From contig JAAPAO010000128.1 in assembly GCA_013115145.1 (NCBI GenBank), forward strand, positions 1-64,000: a stretch of DNA of 64,000 bases. The letters are read 5' to 3'. The position numbers and the translations under genes were made by a program. Below are positions 34,705 to 55,000 of the stretch, piece after piece (position 1 is the stretch's first letter; each line of letters opens with the position of its first letter). This DNA comes from Perkinsus chesapeaki. Its lineage: Eukaryota > Perkinsozoa > Perkinsida > Perkinsidae. A model generated the notes under the pieces. It worked only from the letters and a program-made list of their open reading frames with translations. It made no database searches and was not told the origin of the DNA.

Positions 34705-35208
34705 TCACTTTCTCACCAGCTTCGATGTCTTCCGCTTTAATATATCCTTCACCTTATCTTCCATCCATGTCCTAGCTCCCCTATGGAACTTTAGTATCCA
34801 TTCACTACTACCTTTATAATCCTCATAAAGGGCAGGAGGGTCGTTTAGAATAGCATCGACGACATACAAGCATCCTTCTAAATCCATCTTAGTTAGGCCT
34901 CTAGAGTACGTTTGCAGAACCTCTTTCGTTCCCTGTGAAATGTGGGACAACGGCAAAAGCCCGTCTTCGTTCATCTCATCGTAATCGTGGTTGTTGGTGG
35001 TTTCGCATATTAGGTCTTCAGAATCTGGTCGTGAACGGATATGGGCATGAAACTCGGGTCTATGAGGCGTGGTCCAACTGAAGTAAGTTCCATCGGCAGC
35101 AAGGTAACACAGGGAATCTTACAATTCATAAATCCCTTTGTGGTCAGTGTCGTACAACCTGGTATGATAAACTCGGCCAGCCTTAGTGAAGCGGACGAAA
35201 AAAGACAT
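34705..35208 (-). CDS. Uncharacterised two-exon protein
   Basis: ATG 35208 opens MSFFVRFTKAGRVYHTRLYD. An intron of about 45 nt (GTAAGATTCC...CTTACTTCAG) joins YEF to WTTPHRPEFHAHIRSRPDSE in phase. The remainder includes SHISQGTKEVLQTYSRGLTK, EGCLYVVDAILNDPPALYED and ARTWMEDKVKDILKRKTSKL, with a stop at 34705. About 150 residues, soluble, basic at the C-terminus. No family recognised. An upstream exon at about 35724-35548 could be joined to it, in which case ATG 35208 would be internal. Confidence 0.45.
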
Positions 35209-35547
35209 AGCTTCCAAGGGCTTGTCTTGTGCTATCTCGCATCCTCCTTGTTGAGCTTTGATTGTTATCTATAACCAACAAACCACTCGACGGAATTAAG
35301 CACATGAGAACTGATAATGCGGCGTTATATTGATTTGATGGATCATGTTATCTACCTCGAAAGATATTCTATAGGTCAGATGCCATAAAAGCCACCTATA
35401 CATTATGTAGTGGATACGACAAGAAAATGCACAATAATCCCGAAACACACACTGGAAACTTTTTAGATAATTTTATTTGGTCTTATACTGTTTCATAGCT
35501 TTACCATTAACATATTGAAAAGCTATAAGTACTAGGCTTCCTTACCC

Positions 35548-35724
35548 CTTTCGAACGAAGGCGCTCCTCGATTTCGCCCGATTTCGAGGCTTCAGCTAGA
35601 ATCAGTGAAATAATGGTGATTAGGATGGTCGGAAGGCCAATGAGGGTCATTACGAAAGTACAACGACTATGCAAAGCATTCCATATAGAATTCAGCTGGG
35701 CATCGAATCTCCTCCTTGCTGTTG
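35548..35724 (-). CDS. Membrane-segment exon, gene unresolved
   Basis: After the acceptor TTACCAACAG the minus strand reads RRRFDAQLNSIWNALHSRC, a transmembrane helix (FVMTLIGLPTILITIISLIL) and SGEIEERLRSK, up to a donor GGGTAAGG. No start codon or family was found. It may belong to the same gene as 34705-35208, but the phase I tried did not join. Confidence 0.35.
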
Positions 35725-36271
35725 GTAAGGGAAATGTATAAAATGCATGAGAGAAGCACCACACGAAATTGCTCGGGAGAGACGTGAAGTCTGTTAGGGC
35801 ATCAAGCGGTTGTTTGAGGGTTAGGTAGCACTAGTATGCAGTCTCGCTGGGCCTGTGGAGAGACAAGTCTCTATCTATTTAATTCTACATTAGTACACAC
35901 AAAAAAAGATCAAAAAAATTCCGCCCGAAAATTTATTTCCCCTCTTGAGGATTGTCAACCCGAGCTCTGCACGGTACAACCTTAGATTTAGCCGAAGTCT
36001 CCTTAGAACGCGCAACCTTAGATTATATCGTGCAAACCTTAGATTGTGCAAGATCGCCTTAGGGAAAAAACTGGGGCGCAAGCGAAACGCACCTTAGAAA
36101 ACTTACATTCCCCTTAGAACAAATGATTTCCACCGGATTGTCCGTTGAGAAGTGTCCTAAGAAATGACCGCGCGCCACGTTATTCACTATCACTTGTGAG
36201 GAGTAACGAAATGGTTATTATTATAGATTGTACACATTATCCCTATCAGGCCCCTTTAGGATATTTATCGC

Positions 36272-45160
<8,889 letters not shown>

Positions 45161-45252
45161 AGACATCTTTTCATATTTCACTTTCCGAGCGTGTTTCACT
45201 CATCGCTGTGTTGTGCTGTCAGAAGGGTCCTCGCACCTGGCGTAGTTGTGTG

Positions 45253-45663
45253 ATGCAGAACGGCGGCCGTGGCTCGTCGTCGTCGGTGGCGGACCTGCTC
45301 GGGTTCATCGTCGAAGAGTATTGGCGTTATCGGGCGGGTGAGATGGGCAACAAGAACAAGGCGTATCGAGGGCTCCAGAGGGTCTATCGCCTTCTACAGA
45401 AGAGCTCTGACTTTGGCACGGTCTACTGGACTCAACGGGAGGCCGAGTGGCTGGCTGTGCTCCACTGGTGGGGATGCTCGGCACACTGCTGCGATGCTGC
45501 TGCGGAGAGCTCGGCCACGCTGAACACTGATGGTTCGGTAAAGGAGAATGATATTGACTGGATTGATAGGTCAAGTCGAATACAATCGGAGGCTTTGCGG
45601 TGGGGAAACTGCGATGCCATTGAAGGCAAAGGGAAGTTGATTTCAGGTGCTACGCGGCTTTGA
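45253..45663 (+). CDS. Uncharacterised ORF, possible 5' exon of the HEAT-like gene
   Basis: ATG 45253, 92 bp after the A-T-R stop, opens MQNGGRGSSSSVADLLGFIV and continues EEYWRYRAGEMGNKNKAYRG, LQRVYRLLQKSSDF and TQREAEWLAVLHWWGCSAHC to a stop at 45663. The helical, Leu/Trp-rich content is like an armadillo-type protein. A donor near 45644 (ATTTCAGGTGCT) could splice into the block beginning 46403, but I could not settle the phase. Confidence 0.45.
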   Translation: MQNGGRGSSSSVADLLGFIVEEYWRYRAGEMGNKNKAYRGLQRVYRLLQKSSDFGTVYWTQREAEWLAVLHWWGCSAHCCDAAAESSATLNTDGSVKENDIDWIDRSSRIQSEALRWGNCDAIEGKGKLISGATRL

Positions 45664-46402
45664 TGCGACATGCAGACCCGACCAGCGTGACAACAGCGTG
45701 GCTGAAGGACACTCTCGAGTGCCCTGGCCTGCTGACAATGTGTAGGTGCAATGCTGGAATGCTACGGATCATAGTGCGCATCTCGAGCTCACCTGTCGAC
45801 GGAATTTCCTTATCGAATCGCTATAGAAAGAAGTTGATGTTGTAAGGTTCGTGAAACCGAAAGATATTTTGTGAAATTGCTGCGAAAATTTCTCTTCTCT
45901 TCAATACAGGCAGACGAGGGCCGCCCTCGGAGGGCGTGTTAATGGTTGGCAGCAGCATTGTGATTTTAGTGTGAGCTGCAGGCACGAGTGGTAGAACGGC
46001 ATATGTCCGTAGAGCCGCACTACCTGCGGCGGCGGCCACGCTGAGGCGAGGGCTGGAAGGGACAGTGGGGAAAAGGAGACATGTGACACAAGAAGGATAC
46101 AGGAAGGAGGTGTTCAAACTTATGTGTGCAGCGAGAAGGTGAATGAGAACTATTTGGAATGCTTTGTTGTTGATTTGCTGTATGCTCTGCGAAAATTTTC
46201 AAGCCGAAACGCCAAGTATCTGCGCGGGAACGGCGGTTTTAGTGACTTGGGTAGCAATTTGGGACACCCTGTGTTCTTATCTTATTTCACCAATAATAAA
46301 TACTCGTACCACATTAATGTTATGGTTGAGCTACTGAGCGTCTCTCCGTGCCTTGTCATCTATCCTTCACTCGGCACATGACCGAAAGCCTCTCCGTATC
46401 AG

Positions 46403-47653
46403 GTTGCTCCGGAGCAAGGATGCTTTGGATCGACGAACTGCTATATCTGGCGCGGCAGAAGTTGCCAGCCTGCTCTCTATGGTCATTCAATCCGAGAAGG
46501 TCGGTTTCCTCTACCACTTGTCTTTATTACAGGTCTTTGTCTTCAGAAGCCTCCCGAAGCTGACGTAGCACTCGAGGCTCGAGGGTTCGCCAGGGAGCTG
46601 CTGCAAAGCGACCTCAAATCGATAGAGTGTCGGCAAGCTGCCGCCAGGGCCAGCGCCGCGCTAGCTCTCTGCGTCGGCTCTGACGGCACCTACTCGGGTA
46701 GTGACGTGTTTCGGGAAGTTATCGAGAGAACACCTGTCCCGGAGGACGAGTCCGTGGGACTGGTGGATGCAGCACAAGCATGCCTCTTGCTCGGGGACAG
46801 CTCGGATGGCCTGGCCGCTCGGTATCTCAGGGACTCTCTCGGTAGCGCCGATAAGGCCGTACGGACGCGCGCGCTGCAAGCGGCGGCTCGGATAGACCGA
46901 CGAGTGCCGTGCCTTGTAGATGCCTTGGTCGAGTACGCCGCACTGGGCGAGTCGCCAGTTCTACTGGTGTTCCAAACAACAGCGCGCCATTTGACCGGTG
47001 ACAGTCTAAAAGGCATAGACAAGCTGCTTGTGGCCCAAACTGAGCGTGCTGCTAACCTTTATCGAGCAACAGCAGCTGAGATCTGCGCCCAGCGGGGGGC
47101 GGTTGTCCCTGTATGCGTGAGAGTGATTGAGATCAGCGAGGCTCCTGAACCGCTTATGAGGCTCGCGGCTCGGTTGCTGGCGGCATGTCTCCGAGAAGAG
47201 CGTTTCCAGCCAGTGCGGTTGAGTGCTCTGGATGAGCTGGCAAAGTGTCAAGTTGTTCCCGAGGCAGTACTGGACTGCGCTCTACGTCCATGTGAGAGCA
47301 TGGCCAATCCTAAAGATAAGGCGCTGAGCAAAGCCGCAGTGGTGGCGGGTGTGGCCCTGAGGAACGAGAAGCTCGCGAGCGGTATGAGGGAGAGGTGCCT
47401 TCGCTTCTTGCTGAGGATCCTTGAGAGGACCTGGGAAGTATCCGGCTACGTTACTACTGTGGCCATCGGGCAGATCAGAGAGGCTCCAAGGGAAGGGACA
47501 GACTGGAGCCGAGTGCGTAGAGTGGCCGAGAGTGCGTTGGCGTTGGCAGTCCCTGGAGTTGGAGATGATGCTGCGAGGACGAAGAAGGAAGGGGCTTTGC
47601 AAGAGTTGATAATGATGACAGTTTCTTATGAATTACAACCTCATCATGCTTGA
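46403..47653 (+). CDS. HEAT/armadillo-type helical repeat protein
   Basis: An exon 46403-46503 (LLRSKDALDRRTAISGAAEV then ASLLSMVIQSEKV) joins through a 29-nt intron (GTTTCCTC...TTATTACAG) to a long exon 46533-47653. That exon encodes successive helical pairs: FARELLQSDLKSIECRQAAA, AAQACLLLGDSSDGLAARYL, AVRTRALQAAARIDRRVPCL, LMRLAARLLAACLREERFQP, LSKAAVVAGVALRNEKL. This periodic Ala/Leu pattern with conserved Arg resembles HEAT repeats that scaffold protein complexes. No specific orthologue recognised. The 5' end is unresolved; 45253-45663 is a candidate. The GC-rich coding contrasts with AT-rich flanks. Confidence 0.6.
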   Translation, partial: VAPEQGCFGSTNCYIWRGRSCQPALYGHSIREGRFPLPLVFITGLCLQKPPEADVALEARGFARELLQSDLKSIECRQAAARASAALALCVGSDGTYSGSDVFREVIERTPVPEDESVGLVDAAQACLLLGDSSDGLAARYLRDSLGSADKAVRTRALQAAARIDRRVPCLVDALVEYAALGESPVLLVFQTTARHLTGDSLKGIDKLLVAQTERAANLYRATAAEICAQRGAVVPVCVRVIEISEAPEPLMRLAARLLAACLREERFQPVRLSALDELAKCQVVPEAVLDCALRPCESMANPKDKALSKAAVVAGVALRNEKLASGMRERCLRFLLRILERTWEVSGYVTTVAIGQIREAPREGTDWSRVRRVAESALALAVPGVGDDAARTKKEGALQELIMMTVSYELQPHHA

Positions 47654-47689
47654 AGATAACCTATTGAGTTTGACATTCGTATATTAAAG

Positions 47690-48130
47690 CCAATTACAGC
47701 TGATTACAAATCTCTTATATTTGTAATCAGCTTGGAACAAATGAAATAAAGCTAGTGGATACAGAGTATTCCCTGGTACACCCGAGGGTATCACTCATCA
47801 GCATCATCACAACGTATGCGGTTGGTAGGCGTAGGCGTACTGGCACAGTAATAATACATAATCTATCATTATAAATTAGATATATATGATCAGCTTTGAA
47901 TATATTTATACACTATTCTATATTCATTGATAGTATTATATAAGCTAAAGATATAGTAATAACACTAATATTATTATATCACAAGGTGATATTATAGATA
48001 TAAGCTATAGAAACCTCTAATATAATATTAATTCAAGGTAATATAGTTATCCATATACAGTGTAATATATAGGGTATTATATAAATATAATACAGCTGGT
48101 TATAGATCAGTGCCATATTACATATTAATT
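47690..48130. repeat. AT-rich low-complexity intergenic stretch
   Basis: Dominated by TATA, TAATAT and ATTATA words. 47697-47735 also holds a GATTACAAAT...ATTTGTAATC inverted pair just after the HEAT-like gene, which could act as a 3'-end hairpin. Confidence 0.6.
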
Positions 48131-48199
48131 ACCCGCATCATCACGTAGGCGTACGCGCATCAAAACGTTCACTCTCACTGTCTCGCTTGTACTCAGCTT

Positions 48200-48290
48200 C
48201 GTCGTCTAACGTACGAAATCTACCGATCGGTAGATTTCGTACGGTAGACGACGATTCGGCCGAATCGGCAGAATCTGATTCGGCCGAATC
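48200..48290. repeat. Paired long palindromes
   Basis: 48200-48253: a 54-nt inverted repeat with arms CGTCGTCTA, one mismatch, then CGTACGAAATCTACC around the self-complementary centre GATC. Immediately after, GATTCGGCCGAATC occurs twice (48253-48266 and 48277-48290), each copy self-complementary and together forming a 14-bp stem. Confidence 0.85.
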
Positions 48291-48439
48291 TGGGAATGAA
48301 TACGACGGTCCTTCCCGGACTAGTAACAGCCTTCCGAAATTTGCCTGGCGGCCCCATTGAATTCCTGACAGGCGTTGCCTTCCTTCTGGTAACCGAGTTC
48401 ATCTGTTATCTGCTGATACGAGACTGGTATTAGCTTTAG

Positions 48440-49340
48440 TTAGTTGTCCATCATGGCCCCGTTATCTCGGGAAGCGACGTATTCTGGGATAACGCGTTGG
48501 TATTCGGCAGACGTGCCATGCCGTGGTAACAATCAAGGCGAGTGGCTGCCCAAACCGCCTAGAGGACTTCTGCACTGCTCAGCCTCGGGGTAAGCCAACA
48601 ACTCGATCGTTCTCATTGATGCAGGCCCGTTTAGCTTGTTCAATGGCGTAAAGGAAACGATAAATCCTATTGGAGTCTCCAAAGGTGAGCCTACCCGCCA
48701 GCAGCACTGTCTGTTGCACAATGTATTTTCACCAGTTCAGTTCTGAGCTTGCAAGTATCTGACTTCGCCGTTAGTTTGCGTCGAAGAGGACACCTTCCAC
48801 AGGTCACTGGTTCCTGCTGCCGCCTGCAAAAGCACCGTCACCCGGTCCGGTTTTCGGCCCAGTCCCGCCAAGACCTCAGCCACACAGAAGCCTTTGGAGG
48901 AACTCACTGCAGCCTCTAGAGCCTTTTAAAACAGTGGGAGCATTTGCTTTTGGATATAAGGACCAGATGCTCTTTCAGCCCCGGAGTCTGGCGCGCTCTG
49001 GCTCTTGCCTTTCCTATTTCGGTCGGCGCACCGAGGGCCATTTGAACCCAGAAACGATGGCACGGTCAACGCAGAGACCGGGCGGACTGAGCACGTGGAA
49101 GTCCAGGTAGCCTCGCTCGCTGTTTTGATTTGTATGTCTCTGTCAGACGGTGGCATGCCACGTCCACGTCTTTACCAATATGCCTTGTCTGACTTGCTGT
49201 TACCAATGGTCGTCTTGTGTTCAGAATTAGCCGGCGTAAGGCCTCTCCAGCAACACAGCATGCGTTGGTGTGGCTGAGATGAGAACAATGATTTTTCAAA
49301 AATCCTTAGAAAAACTAATTACCCAATCCGATAGGGAAAA
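48440..49340. other. Possible unresolved gene upstream of the acid phosphatase
   Basis: Plus-strand exon candidates exist: a block ending near 48590 (KASGCPNRLEDFCTAQPR), joined in phase across an acceptor TTGATGCAG to PFSLFNGVKETINPIGVSK (about 48625-48685). A later Pro-rich stretch (PVFGPVPPRPQPHRS) lies at about 48845-48890. I cannot assemble a complete reading frame or name a family. Confidence 0.3.
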
Positions 49341-49443
49341 TTAGGGCCATGCTAGCGGGCATCTTGCACGGGGATGTTGCAAGCTGTTTTTGACTCATTC
49401 GCCAATGCTTTTGCATATCAGCCGCAGCACCCCCTTGAGGGCC

Positions 49444-51113
49444 ATGCTGTTCATGGTCGTTGCGGCCAGGCGAGGGCTCTGCACAACGAGACGGGTTGCT
49501 GCCGTTGTGAGCCAATTTCGCCGAGCATTTCCGAGATTGTTATCTGACAGGTGCTCAGTCGACATGGGGCTCGAACTCCCACGTCCCTGTCATCTTATCC
49601 TGGCGGGGAAGATCAGTACCCTTGGAAAGGAATCCTGGTGGGACAGTTTTCAGACGCGTAGCGCAGCATGCCCTCGGTTCAGCCCCCCGGTGGCCTTACC
49701 AGCTTGGGAAAGGCGCAAATGGTGACCATGGGTCACCGCTACAGCCATTTGTTTGGTGATGTAATCGGCGATGAGGTGGAGATAATTTCATCGAAGAAAG
49801 CACGAGCTCTGGAGAGCGCGAATGCGATGGCTGAAGGGTAGACCAAGACGCTCTCACTGATGTTGACTTGGGTTATGTTTAGGTTTTGGGACCGCCAAAA
49901 GGGCACATCTTTGGTGCGCGTCGATAATGAAGTTCTTTCGAGCTCTGATGCTGAACGAGTGAAGGAGCTTATGGATGAGAAAGACAAAACAGACGAGTAC
50001 ATGCGGAAGGCGCACGGAGAATGGAAACACCTCTTGGAAGCTTTCGGCGTTAATCGAGTCACGAAGCTGAGGAAGGTCGGCTCGCTCGTACTTTGCCATC
50101 GCGCACACGACTTGCCTCCGCCGTATTCGGGCCGAGCAGCGGAGCTCGTCGACGAGGTGAGGCGCGAATCGGATTGTGTCGATGAGCTGTCCCCTCAGGC
50201 CATGGTGGCTCGTGATTGGATCATGCGCACTCGGTATGAAGGGTTCAAGATTGGCCGAGTTGCTGGTGGGCGACTTCTACAATGGTTGATTAATGCTTAT
50301 TTTAACAAACCTAAGGGGCTCACGATCTTGTCTGGACATGATGCGAATTTATTTGCCCTGCAAAGTGTAGGTTCGCGCCGGACACCACTGCTGCTCTACT
50401 CTCACTTTGGTGTGAAGAGCATCATTGTTGTTACGTTATTATTGGTCTCCGACTATCTGTCTTCTTCAATCGCGCCATTCCTCGCCGATTCGGTATAGAG
50501 GCTGCGTCCTTCAGTGCTGAGTGATGAAAAGCCTGCTTGATTTACCTCATCATTAGTTCCCTCACCAACAAGCGGCCAAATGCATATATTGCCATATTGG
50601 ATATATTTTCAGTCCTTTCATCAATGCTAAGCTTTCGATGCGCCACTTTGCTTTCCGCTTCGTACCTCAGGCGGCACGTCCTTATGCCTTCCTTTGCGCA
50701 GTCAGCTCAAAGTGAACCCGTAGCGCGCCTCGAAGTCATTTGCAGGTCCTCGGCGTCGGTCGCCATAAGATCTTCGTTCCCAATTTCGCCGATTCCCTCG
50801 CGATGGAACTGTGGGTTGAGGAGGTGTCTGGCCGTCCCCCTACATCGTGGGTGACCTTTGAACGTCATTGCTATAAAACATTAGAATGCCCACACTTCAA
50901 GAACCAGTCAGATGCTTTCGCTCGAGGTGCTGGTGAGCCGTATTGTTGGTGCGAATAGGAGTTTGTTCAGGGGCGAAGCAAGCGCTGACTGATCCCCAAG
51001 ATGTACCGAAGTCTCTGGCCAAGAGGTTCGGAGAAGACAATGTTATTGCTTTAGTTGATCTGAGTCGGTATGAGAAGCTTGTTATGAGCTCGCCTGTCCA
51101 TCAAGCTGTTTGA
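49444..51113 (+). CDS. Histidine acid phosphatase
   Basis: Exons chain in phase: 49444-49494 (tentative start MLFMVVAARRG), 49551-49637, 49683-49837, 49883-50366 and 50746 onward. The catalytic signature is VLSRHGARTPTSLSSYP (His nucleophile). It is followed by PPGGLTSLGKAQMVTMG, IISSKKARALESANAMAEG, and the acid/base motif GLTILSGHDANLFALQS joined to VLGVGRHKIFVPNFADSLAM then ELW. The C-terminal block is DPQDVPKSLAKRFGED and the stop is at 51111-51113. The family hydrolyses phosphomonoesters in acidic compartments or outside the cell (lysosomal and prostatic acid phosphatases, phytases). Introns are 43-56 nt except 50367-50745, which is about 380 nt. The first exon lacks a clear signal peptide, so the true start may be elsewhere; splicing after 50900 is unsettled. 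Confidence 0.82.
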
Positions 51114-51623
51114 TGTCCTTTGAATGATTTGTGTCGTCAATGATGACGGGGAATGTCGCGCTGATTCACCATTTGCCCCACAGTCCCCCCGGCGCGGAAT
51201 TGCTCTGCGTCTCTGTAGCGAGGATCATTCAAGTGTATACTCATCATTTCTTTCACCAGAAGATGCACTCAATAGGTTTGCCGTTTCCTTGCCGCAAGTC
51301 CCGTGAAGGCTGATGGGAATGGTGTAGAATAATTGTTATTTGCTCTCTTGGGCATATAACGACGCCAATCGCCGGTTCCCTGCGCATGCGTGCATAGCTA
51401 AGTCCTAAAACCTAATATGGGAGAGTTGGAGAATAGCACAGAATCAAGAGAGACATTTTACTACTTCCTTCATCACATGCGAAGAAATCCTCATATGGTC
51501 GGGTAACGCTAGCAGTGTGATTCGGTGCGCATGTGACAGACTTGGAAATCTTACATTTCCTCAACGCTAGAGAGCAGCGCCGCGTCTCCGCCTTTCACCG
51601 TTGTCTCTAGTTGCCCGTATTTA

Positions 51624-52110
51624 ATGTCTGACGAGAACGAGAATCAATTTGGCCGCTACCAGCAGAGCGATAAGGATTCGCTGGACTGTAGGCAATATGC
51701 ACCTCCTCCAGTGTGGCAGTCTGTCTGCAGGGACCGGCATTTTGGCGCTCTTCATTTTCTGGGGCGTTTCTATTGCCTACTATACGATATTTCACTCGCT
51801 CATCTTCGTTGGCGGTACGGAATACCGCTGGGTGCTATTGGCGCTGTGGCTCGGTAAGGAAGGCATGGCGCTGCTTGGGAATGGGGAGGGCTCGTCAGGC
51901 ACGATACTCATCACGGTGACCCTGGTTGGGATTTGGACGCCTAAGAGAAGGAAGCTACGTGAAGAGGTACTATTGGGAGAGCTCAAGGTAGTTAAGGATC
52001 CACTAGGCTGGTCTGGGCGGACGTGTCACAATTGCCGAGTCGATGAAAATGAAGCAGGAGGAGGAGGCTCCCAAAGCCGAGGAGCAGCAATGAGCGGGCC
52101 GGTTGAATGA
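51624..52110 (+). CDS. Small two-pass membrane protein, uncharacterised
   Basis: ATG 51624 (MSDENENQFGRYQQSDKDSL). A 45-nt intron (GTAGGCAATATG...GTCTGCAG) splices in phase into DW|TGILALFIFWGVSIAYYT, a first membrane helix, then GGTEYRWVLLALWLGKEGMA and a second segment GTILITVTLVGIW. A basic tail follows (TPKRRKLREEVLLGELKV), then CHNCRVDENEAGGGG and stop at 52110. About 145 residues. No family recognised. Confidence 0.55.
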
Positions 52111-52518
52111 AGCATGCACGTTTACTTGATAATTTATGCACTTGTAGATCCCTTGAGAATTTGTGTTGATGGGAGGGGCACTCTGAATGGCAGGTTGTTT
52201 CTACTATTTGTTTCTCTATGGCATTTGATTCTAACTCTTCAGCCTTCCCAGTGGAAGCACCTTTGGCGTCAAGCCCATTAGAAGTTGTATTATCCGCCCA
52301 AAAAGTATTAAAGGGTGGGATCGAACCGGGGTGGACAGTGTGGCTTTCAGATTGTTTCGTACAAGTTATTGGCCTTAGAGCAGGACATGAAATATTTGGA
52401 GAAAAAGCGCGCTTGTTATCTACAGCGGAAGTAGGCTCCTTTCACAGCACTCATCCATTTAAGACGACCACTCAGGCTTGAGATCGCTCGGGAACTCCAG
52501 AGGAGGCAGCTGTTGGCC

Positions 52519-53798
52519 ATGCCAGTTGGACAGCTTCCATTCGAACACATTGCCCAATTCCTTACCGACCGAGACATCGTTCGGCTATCGGCCACGAGTC
52601 GACACTATCACGCTGCCTGTTGCGACCCTATCAAGGGCAAACTATTGGTGCCACACATCGCTCATGGTGGTACCAGCAGCGTATCTTTTGGTCGAGCGGC
52701 CAGAGCTGTTCCTAGGCTTTGCTTGCCGAGTATACAGAGTCTGAAGCTGGACGCGAGGAAGCCTGGGGCTCACGGGATGTTGTCCGCGTTGGCCGGGCTT
52801 CAACCGGGTTCTGTCCCCAACTTGCGCATTTTGCGTGTTAACTGCGCGGCAGAAAAGGACCACTTCGTTGACAACTTGGTCGATTTCTGTTGTACTGTGA
52901 TGAAGGCTGATCAGCTCGAGTCTCTTCACATAAGTGGTATCCGAAGCTTCGATACGTTGTGTGCGATACTAGGAGCCCACAGTGCATCGCTCAAGACCGT
53001 GAGAGCAGACTATTTTGTGGCTGGCCATGAGGCCAGATTTGAGGAGGGCGCATTGCCCCTCATGCCGAGGCTTACATCGCTCGCGCTTGATGTTGCTGAT
53101 GTGACTGAGATTTCCTCCGCATTAGCGCTCAGGGTTCTGAGTGCCATCGAGGAGCCTGAGAAGGTGATGGCAGCATGGCTCCGGTGATGTAGTATATTCA
53201 GTCTCAGGTTCAGCGCTTGTATTTGCCGCACGTTGAAATCAGCGGTGATAGTAACCATGTGAGCCAGGTGGTCCAGGTGTTAAATCGTTTTACTGGCCTC
53301 AAGCAACTGGTACGAGGAGTCCTAAGTGTCGGGGGAGCTGTGTCTCAGGTCCTCAGATTTGCGTTCATGCCGGTCAGCATTAAGGAACTTGTACGAATGA
53401 GGGAAGTTGATTTGAGACATCTTCCAGCTGTTTGTATTTCTGATCACTTTATTGTTGCTATGGAGAGATGGGCGCCGTGGTGGCCGGCCATATCTGAAGT
53501 GAGTGCGCTGCCAGGTGGAGGTTAGTAATGCTGCTGCTGCTGCTGCTCCTGTTAGGTTTGGGAAAAGGAGGACAGCATAACGGGGCTGTCGGTATTCCAG
53601 GAGCAAATTGACTTCGAAGTCCTCGGCACAACTGCCGCTCGGGAATGGCTGAAATTGTCCCAAGAGCAAAAACGCGTTTGGGAGAACGAGATAGCGCCCA
53701 CTGTCCGCCGCTTGCACCAAGACGCGCGGAAGAAGTCTCCTCGAGAGGTCCCCCGATTAGGGACCAGAGTCCAGCAGTTCAGCCCTCCATCCGTATGA
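52519..53798 (+). CDS. F-box-like/LRR protein with HMG-box-like C-terminus
   Basis: Four exons in phase (52519-53163, 53208-53309, 53349-53498, 53556-53798) give 379 aa. The N-terminus MPVGQLPFEHIAQFLTDRDI then VRLSATSRHYHAACC fits an F-box (LPxxxxxxIxxFLxxxDxxxLxxxSRxxH), the SKP1-binding module of ubiquitin ligases. The middle has leucine-rich blocks (LPSIQSLKLDAR, VPNLRILRVNCA, LESLHISGIRSF). The last exon contains AAREWLKLSQEQKRVWENEI then APTVRRLHQDARKKSPRE, which resembles the second half of an HMG box. The third intron (53499-53555) carries a short CTG repeat. The F-box assignment is moderate; the HMG resemblance is weak. Confidence 0.6.
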
Positions 53799-55000
53799 GT
53801 TGGCGATGTCTTCAGGCTTTTTGCCGCATGTAAGATGATGATCGTTGGCCCTTATGGGCTAAAGGCAGGCGAACACGTCGTATTCGAGCGCAGCGCACGA
53901 ATAAGCCGCTAGCGTCTCGTTGATATCTTTGCAATTCTTTGATGCTGCTTTTCCTCCTGTTGTTGTTCAGTGTATTGACTGTATATTATATTGATACTTG
54001 CTGATTTATCGTCAAAGTAGTCGAAGAAGTTCTGAAAAGTGCGGCACTCTTCCAACTACAACCACCTTCTTGCGTTGTAGTGTTCGATGGACATTACCTG
54101 ATTGCTGCTTGTTAGGATCCCCTTTTGTCAGCTGGTATGGACCGGCGTGCCGGTCAATTGTCGGAAAGTGAAGTTATAACAGGTCTTCATGATGCTTATT
54201 TTTACCACGTTTTCCGGTTGATATCACCTTCGTGAACTCAGCAGGTTTGAGCCAATAGGCCTGAGGAGCAGGCATTTCTCACAATCGGCAAGTGCGTAAA
54301 ATTCATATGTTAAGGGAAAGAAAGGAGCACGTTCCTTATAGCAATGGTTTTATATGCAAGCTCAAGGAACGTTCATTATCCTTATTGGATTTCAGGTTCA
54401 ATTCCCGGCCGACTTGGTGTTAGATGCTAAGACTTGGGTTTTATAGTAAGTCCAAGATCCTCTGATTGGGAGCATAGAAACTCGTTGTTGACAAGTTCTT
54501 GATATATTGCATTTATTTGGAATACTGTCCGTCATGTTGTCCCATTCTCAGCGAAGCATCTTTCAAAGGGGAAGTTTCTAAGAAATTTCCCCTGAAAACT
54601 TTCACACTACTGGTCTTGCTTCCATCGGCTTATAAAGGCGCACGAGTTCTGAAACAAAAATTTACTATAGGACTCCTATAATAGGAGAAAGTATTGATTC
54701 TGTTGGACTAAGAGCAGGCAGTTGTGCTGCCTCTCCCTGGGCTTCACAGATATGCTCAATAATTCCTGGTTGTTACTGGAGCCGAAGCAGTTCGGGTATG
54801 TTGCTGTTATGCTTGCAGTGCCTTCCGTCATTCTCCTGTAGGCCCCTTAGCGCTTTACGCTTTTCACTTGGCGTGACCTTTCACCAGCGAGCCAAGGAGG
54901 TTCTCTTTTCACTGTGTCAAAAAACCTTAATACATTATAAATGGTTTGCGTTAGCGATGGAATGCTTGTGCGTTCAGTTTGAAGGATCAGAGTTATTCTC
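53799..55000. other. Intergenic, upstream of the first TIR-like gene
   Basis: No gene recognised. Short frames at 54499-54681 and 54798-55142 have no family signature; the latter overlaps the next gene. Confidence 0.3.

Noticed and set aside
45305-45574. Overlapping reverse-strand frames opposite the 45253-45663 ORF and the HEAT-like gene
   Set aside because: Mirror frames of GC-rich coding sequence, with biased composition and no domains.
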